Assembly (NCBI GenBank): GCA_023398375.1
Contig: JAEWSH010000106.1
Span: 1 to 20,344 of the forward strand
Origin: Bacillota bacterium
Lineage (GTDB): Bacteria > Bacillota > Clostridia > Lachnospirales > Lachnospiraceae
DNA: 20,344 bases
Direction: 5' to 3'
The position numbers were made by a program, and so were the translations under genes. Below the pieces are notes generated by a model, which saw nothing but the letters and a program-made list of their open reading frames with translations, was not told the origin of the DNA and did not search any database. This document shows, in pieces, positions 16,375 to 20,344 of the stretch. Every line of letters begins with the position of its first letter. The first letter of the stretch is position 1.

Positions 16375-17922
16375 ATGAAAAGAAAAATTTATATAATATA
16401 CGCATTCCTTGGAATGACATTTACAGGATGTGACAATATATTAGACTCTACTCCAGCAGTTACTATCAGTGAAGATTTATTCTGGCAAACTGAAGATGAT
16501 GCAGAAAAAGCAATCATTGGAGTATACGGCCCTTTGATGGACGAATATTATTTTGCAGGACATACCGAACCGGTATGGGATGTACAAAGTGATGATTTAT
16601 ATCGTGCCGGAGACTGGGGAGACGATGCCCAGCTCGAAACATTCAATGCTAATCCTGAACAAGGAGAACTCTTCGGACGTGGATGGAAATTAAAGTTTGA
16701 AGGAATAAAAAGAGCTAATGATGTTTTGAGAAATGTTCCTTCTATGTCTATCAGTGAACAAAAGAAAAACGAAATATTAGGACAAGCTTATTTTATGCGA
16801 GCTTTCCATTATTCAAGATTAATGCTGATACATGGAGGACTACCTCTTTATGACGAAAACCTACCAATCAGTGAATATAACAAACCAAGAGCCACACATG
16901 CTGAAACTTATGAATTTATAGAAAGAGATCTGGAAAAAGCAGCAGAGCTTCTACCACTTTCATGGCCCGAAGCTGATTTAGGCAAACCTACTAAAGCTTC
17001 TGCATGGGGACTTCTATGCCGCTTCTATCTATATGAAGAAAAATATCAGGAAGTTGTCAATACTGCTAATAAGATTTTTGAACACAAAGATTTGTATAGT
17101 TTGATGGATAACTATGGCGATAATTTTTTAGTAGAAAAAAGAAATGAAAAAGAAGTTCTATTTGCTGTAAAAATGATGATGATGGCAGACAGTCCCGCCT
17201 GGCCATTCAATCTTTATTTTTATCCTCATGCCTTTGGTGGCTGGAACTTCTTTCATCCGGAACAATCTCTCGTTGATGAATTTGAATATCTCGACGGCAG
17301 TCCAAGACGTAAAATCAAATTCCAAAAAGAAGATGCGGAAAACTGTAAGTATGTATTTACCGACAATGGAGAAATAGTAAACTGGCAAAAAGAATTTATT
17401 CAAAGAGATCCCCGTTTAAGAGCAACTGTAGTTACTTGCGGAGAATCTTTCAATATGGATGGAGCTGTATATACATTTCCTGCCGGTGATACTATGACCG
17501 GATATTGTTGCAACAAATACATTGACCCCAACCATCATGCCGGATTGTGTAATCTTCATTATTGTATCGTAAGAATGTCCGATATTTATTTGATGAAAGC
17601 AGAAGCTCTACTGAAACAACAAGGGAGCAGCAATGCGGAAATTGACGGTCTGATCAATGAAGTAAGACGCCGCGTTGGTTTGGCTGATATATCCAACTGT
17701 ACAATGGAAGACATTATTCATGAAAGACGGTGTGAATTTGCAACAGAAGGACTCAGACACTACGATTTAATCAGATGGAAACTGGCAAAAACAGTATATG
17801 CAAATGACAATGGCCCCGACGGTCCGAGAACTTTTGTTGAAGGAAAGCACGAACTGTTGCCTATCCCTCAATCTGAAATAGACTTGAGCCAAGGAGTACT
17901 GGTACAGAATCCGGGGTATTAA
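16375..17922 (+). CDS. SusD/RagB-type surface glycan-binding lipoprotein (second pair)
   Basis: 515 aa. The lipoprotein signal has Cys19 (TFTGC) followed by DNILD, acidic at +2 and +6 counting the lipid cysteine as +1, consistent with surface export. The N-terminal SusD pattern LDSTPAVTISEDLFWQTEDD (23-42) is typical. It is followed by the TPR helix region with GQAYFMRAFHYSRLMLIHGG (136-155), LPLY, and later IVRMSDIYLMKAEALLKQQ, INEVRRRVG, the helix IIHERRCEFATEGLRHYDL followed by IRWK, and the end HELLPIPQSEIDL...LVQNPGY. It is shorter than the first SusD (572 aa) and not closely similar outside family motifs. It lies 12 bases after its SusC and 32 bases before the GH172 gene. The ligand is unknown. 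Confidence 0.95.
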   Translation: MKRKIYIIYAFLGMTFTGCDNILDSTPAVTISEDLFWQTEDDAEKAIIGVYGPLMDEYYFAGHTEPVWDVQSDDLYRAGDWGDDAQLETFNANPEQGELFGRGWKLKFEGIKRANDVLRNVPSMSISEQKKNEILGQAYFMRAFHYSRLMLIHGGLPLYDENLPISEYNKPRATHAETYEFIERDLEKAAELLPLSWPEADLGKPTKASAWGLLCRFYLYEEKYQEVVNTANKIFEHKDLYSLMDNYGDNFLVEKRNEKEVLFAVKMMMMADSPAWPFNLYFYPHAFGGWNFFHPEQSLVDEFEYLDGSPRRKIKFQKEDAENCKYVFTDNGEIVNWQKEFIQRDPRLRATVVTCGESFNMDGAVYTFPAGDTMTGYCCNKYIDPNHHAGLCNLHYCIVRMSDIYLMKAEALLKQQGSSNAEIDGLINEVRRRVGLADISNCTMEDIIHERRCEFATEGLRHYDLIRWKLAKTVYANDNGPDGPRTFVEGKHELLPIPQSEIDLSQGVLVQNPGY

Positions 17923-17954
17923 ATTGTTTATTAATGACTTTATAAAATTCAGCT

Positions 17955-19460
17955 ATGCTAAAATCATTAAATGGCCGTTTTATTATTTGGGGAGGAGTAA
18001 TTGTATACATATTCCTTTCCTGTACCCTTATTGCAAAGAAAAGCTTTAATTATTCATCTGAATTGGAAGCCCTTTCCCGTCTGGATTTATTGCCTGAATT
18101 CCGTTCCAACTGCATAGTGGAACAAATATCCAGTTATGACAAGACTGGAGGAAATGACGACGGTTTCAATGGTACTTATTCCTATATCCGGAAAGAAAAT
18201 AACAAGCTGGTTATTGCAGATTTAAAGGGACCAGGTATCATCAATAGAATATGGACTCCCACCCCTACTAATGATTCTCTGGAGTTTTATTTTGACGGAG
18301 AAAAAAATGCCAGTCTGAAAATATGTTTTCAAGATTTGTTTTCCAATAGGCAATATCCGTTTATAGAACCAATTTGTGGAGAAGGGGTCGGTGGTTTTTA
18401 TTGTTATCTTCCCATACCGTACAGAAAATCATGCAAAATAGTATTGAACGGTCCTTTGATGAAATTTTATCAGATTCAATATCGAAATATGCCTGAATAT
18501 AAGATTGAAAGCTTTTCTACTGATTTATCCCCAGAAGCAAAGAATACATTAAAGAAAGTTTGCCAAATATGGCAAACTTTCGCGACTCCTGATATTGTCA
18601 CCTTTGCAATGGGAAAGTCCAAAACCTATCAAGTAGAAGAGCTTTCTTTCTCTTTAGCTCCAGGTGAAGAAAAAGTATTCTTCCACACAAATGTACCAGG
18701 ACGTATACTAGGTTTCGAAATAAATAGCAAACAATATTTACATAATAATATATCAATCAATGCTATTTGGGACAAAGAGGAGAATCCGGCCATACATATT
18801 CCATTGCAAGATTTTTTCGGATATTCTGCCGGCAAACCGTCAATGAACGGAATGATGATAGGCAGTAAATCGGGTAGACACTATAGTTTCTTACCCTGTC
18901 CGTTTGACAGTACAGCTGAAATGAAGTTACAGTATCGTGCAGGTGAAGGAGAAAATCTTTTTATTACCACAAAAGTATACTATAATACAGAAGCAAGAAA
19001 TAAACAAGATGAAGGTAAATTATATACTTTTTGGCATCGTGAAATCAATCCAAAACAAGGAGAATGCTATGATTTTCTTTCAGTTAAAGGAAGAGGACAT
19101 TATGTAGGAACAATTCATAATGCCCAAGGACTGTATCCAAATAATATGGTATTTTTTGAAGGAGACGATTCCACTTATGTAGATGGAAAAATGCGAATTC
19201 ATGGCACCGGTTCCGAAGATTACTACAACGGAGGATGGTATGACCTGCCGGGAAAATGGAATTGCGCCAAAAGCCTACCGATTCATGGTTGTTTGGATTA
19301 TCATTTACAAGCAGCACGTACCGGAGGATTTCGCTTTTATACAACAGACAAGCTTTCCTTTGAAAAAGAATTTTATATGGGAATAGAACATGGTATGACA
19401 GGAAATACATATCCCGTTGATTATTCCTCAGTTGCTTTCTATTATTTAGACAAACCATAA
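17955..19460 (+). CDS. Large DUF2961 (GH172) family protein with extra N-terminal sandwich-like region
   Basis: 501 aa against 383 for the GH172 protein at 10990. The N-terminus (MLKSLNGR, then a hydrophobic stretch at 9-22 and Cys23) could be a lipoprotein signal, but the -3 residue is Phe, so the box FLSC is not ideal. Two regions share a pattern: KGPGIINRIW..., FYFDGEKNASLKICFQDLF (91-129) and VPGRILGFEI..., INAIWDKEENPAIHIPLQDF (247-287). Each is a PG.I..I segment followed by a DGE/DKE strand and an I.. LQDFF-type strand, which suggests a duplicated jelly-roll half. The catalytic part is C-terminal: GKLYTFWHREINP (354-366), GRGHYVGTIHN (379-389), FFEGDDSTYVDGK (400-412), HGTGSEDYYNGGW (416-428) and YMGIEHG (474-480). 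Glu402 and Glu421 would be the catalytic pair, 19 apart instead of 21. It is the last gene of the PUL on this strand. Activity on a D-fructofuranoside or D-arabinofuranoside is a family-based inference. Confidence 0.87.
   Translation: MLKSLNGRFIIWGGVIVYIFLSCTLIAKKSFNYSSELEALSRLDLLPEFRSNCIVEQISSYDKTGGNDDGFNGTYSYIRKENNKLVIADLKGPGIINRIWTPTPTNDSLEFYFDGEKNASLKICFQDLFSNRQYPFIEPICGEGVGGFYCYLPIPYRKSCKIVLNGPLMKFYQIQYRNMPEYKIESFSTDLSPEAKNTLKKVCQIWQTFATPDIVTFAMGKSKTYQVEELSFSLAPGEEKVFFHTNVPGRILGFEINSKQYLHNNISINAIWDKEENPAIHIPLQDFFGYSAGKPSMNGMMIGSKSGRHYSFLPCPFDSTAEMKLQYRAGEGENLFITTKVYYNTEARNKQDEGKLYTFWHREINPKQGECYDFLSVKGRGHYVGTIHNAQGLYPNNMVFFEGDDSTYVDGKMRIHGTGSEDYYNGGWYDLPGKWNCAKSLPIHGCLDYHLQAARTGGFRFYTTDKLSFEKEFYMGIEHGMTGNTYPVDYSSVAFYYLDKP
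18554..18581 (+). repeat. Perfect 12-bp hairpin inside the large GH172 coding sequence
   Basis: GAAAGTTTGCCA (18554-18565) is the exact reverse complement of TGGCAAACTTTC (18570-18581), with loop AATA. It encodes residues about 200-209 (KKVCQIWQTF), in the linker between the first sandwich-like region and the second. There is no following T run, so it is not a usual terminator. It may be a chance palindrome or a trace of a past rearrangement joining the two modules. Confidence 0.6.
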
Positions 19461-19560
19461 TAAAATCACTAATATCATTATGAATAATAATCAAATTGGA
19501 TTTTTTTATTATTTATGTACTGTTGATTATTAGTGTATTATTCCTAATAAATAAGAAAAC

Positions 19561-19655
19561 ATAGTTCTTTTGAGATTCTTGTAATCACTCATTTATTTTC
19601 AATTGCCATTTATAAAAAATCTGCGATTTACAAGAATTTCAAAGGACTATTTTTC
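19561..19655. terminator. Long imperfect inverted repeat between convergent genes; probable bidirectional terminator
   Basis: The left arm 19561-19584 (ATAG..., ending GATTCTTGTAA) pairs with 19628-19650 (TTACAAGAATTTCAAAGG, then ACTAT). The core is an uninterrupted 19-bp stem (19566-19584 with 19628-19646) including two G-T wobbles, with a 43-base AT-rich spacer. The outer four bases of each arm also match after a one-base shift. On the + strand the right arm runs straight into five T's. On the - strand a T-rich stretch (GTTTTCTTATTT) follows the opposite arm. It lies in the 198-base gap between the converging GH172 and EamA genes, where a bidirectional terminator is expected. The rest of the gap is AT-rich with no supported gene. 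The spacer is longer than usual for a terminator loop, so a small degraded mobile remnant is an alternative. Confidence 0.55.
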
Positions 19656-19658
19656 CCA

Positions 19659-20344
19659 TTACTTCTTTCCCGCCCAATAAACTCCTCCCAATATCAGCGC
19701 AGCTCCCATCAGAGCAACCATCGTCAGCCGTTCTCCCAACAGAAAAGCAGAACCTATCAGGGTGAAGAGAGGATTCAGGTAAATATAGTTAGAAGCCCTT
19801 ATTGTACCGAGCTGTTTCAACACTACGTTCCAGACTACAAAGCAGATTAAGGAAGCCAACACACCAAGGAAAAGTAGATTGAACAGAATAGCCGGTTCTA
19901 AAAGCCTGGTAATGTCGAACTGCCAGGGATGAACCAGAAATGCAGGAAGAATGGTCAATACCCCATAAAAAAATATCTTACGGGTAATAAAAATTATGCT
20001 GTAACGATTGGACATTTTTCTCATTATCAAACTATAGAATGCCCAGGAAAAAGCTGCAAGCAAAGTAAGGAAATCACCTAAAGGAGAAATCTTCAATACA
20101 AAACTACCATTATAAACCACCAATGCCACACCAACCAATGCCAGCAAAGAACCAGCCATCAATCCACGGGTAGCCTTTTCCTTTTTATAAACCCACAAAG
20201 AAAGAATGGTGGTGAGTAACGGAGCCGTACAGACAATAAACGACACATTCGTCGCCAATGTAATCTCCAAAGCTGTATTTTCTGTAAAAAAGTAGAATGA
20301 ACCGCCTGTCATGCCTCCTAAAAACATCCAAAATTCATCTTTCC
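19659..20344 (-). CDS. EamA-family (DMT) permease, N-terminus outside window
   Basis: The frame is open from the right edge (KDEFWMFLGG...) to a TAA at 19659-19661. It gives about 228 residues of a protein that is normally 290-300 aa, so roughly the first 60-70 residues are missing; the Met at 20325-20327 is internal, not the start. Seven or so hydrophobic segments are visible, among them ITLATNVSFIVCTAPLLTTI, GLMAGSLLALVGVALVVYNG, FLTLLAAFSWAFYSLIMRK, ILFNLLFLGVLASLICFVVW, NPLFTLIGSAFLLGE and VALMGAALILGGVYWAG. The signature run SNYIYLNPLFTLIGSAFLLGE with a C-terminal helix and KK tail is typical of the second EamA repeat. These inner-membrane carriers export or import small metabolites; the substrate cannot be told. 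It is convergent with the PUL and separated by a terminator-like repeat, so it is probably an unrelated chromosomal neighbour. Confidence 0.9.
   Translation of the reverse strand, partial: KDEFWMFLGGMTGGSFYFFTENTALEITLATNVSFIVCTAPLLTTILSLWVYKKEKATRGLMAGSLLALVGVALVVYNGSFVLKISPLGDFLTLLAAFSWAFYSLIMRKMSNRYSIIFITRKIFFYGVLTILPAFLVHPWQFDITRLLEPAILFNLLFLGVLASLICFVVWNVVLKQLGTIRASNYIYLNPLFTLIGSAFLLGERLTMVALMGAALILGGVYWAGKK

Noticed and set aside
19480..19533. Tiny open frame of 17 codons after the last GH172 gene
   Set aside because: Very short, AT-rich, no supporting ribosome site or similarity.
1..20344. tRNA, rRNA, CRISPR array, insertion sequence or integrase
   Set aside because: No cloverleaf, repeat-spacer pattern, transposase or integrase motif was seen on either strand.

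Overview
The window is part of a polysaccharide utilization locus (PUL) from a gut-type Bacteroidales, most likely Bacteroides or a close relative. The evidence is two SusC/SusD outer-membrane pairs, lipoprotein signals with acidic residues after the lipid cysteine, AT-rich coding sequence, weak A-rich ribosome-binding regions, and dense same-strand packing. Nine complete genes and one gene tail lie on the + strand (2-19460). A convergent EamA-type transporter, cut by the right edge, lies on the - strand.

Layout: (a) 2-124, the C-terminal end of a DUF2961/GH172 protein that starts outside the window. (b) 154-5890, two large GH116-type (DUF608) proteins: a lipoprotein with an apparently intact catalytic pair, then a 1033-aa protein with a GH32-associated beta-sandwich domain inserted in its N-terminal half and no glutamate at the expected nucleophile position. 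(c) 5906-5943, a perfect 17-bp hairpin. (d) 5998-12141, a SusC-SusD-GH172 cassette, with a second hairpin region before the GH172 gene. (e) 12164-13246, an exported PHP-domain phosphoesterase resembling the Sb-PDE type. (f) 13288-19460, a second SusC-SusD-GH172 cassette; this GH172 protein is longer and has an extra N-terminal beta-sandwich-like region. (g) 19461-19658, AT-rich noncoding DNA with a long inverted repeat that probably ends both converging transcripts. (h) 19659-20344, the EamA transporter.

How the genes may work together (inference): the two SusCD pairs would bind and import glycan fragments, and GH172 and GH116 enzymes would trim them in the periplasm or at the surface. Characterised GH172 members act on alpha-D-fructofuranosides and alpha-D-arabinofuranosides. 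A GH116 member has been reported as an exo-beta-D-arabinofuranosidase in D-arabinan breakdown. Three GH172 genes, two GH116 genes and a phosphodiesterase-like PHP protein together point to a D-furanose-rich, possibly phosphorylated glycan, such as D-arabinan of mycobacterial or actinobacterial arabinogalactan or lipoarabinomannan, or a D-fructofuranose-containing polymer. No endo-acting enzyme and no regulator (hybrid two-component system, SusR or ECF sigma/anti-sigma) is visible; they may lie to the left of the window.
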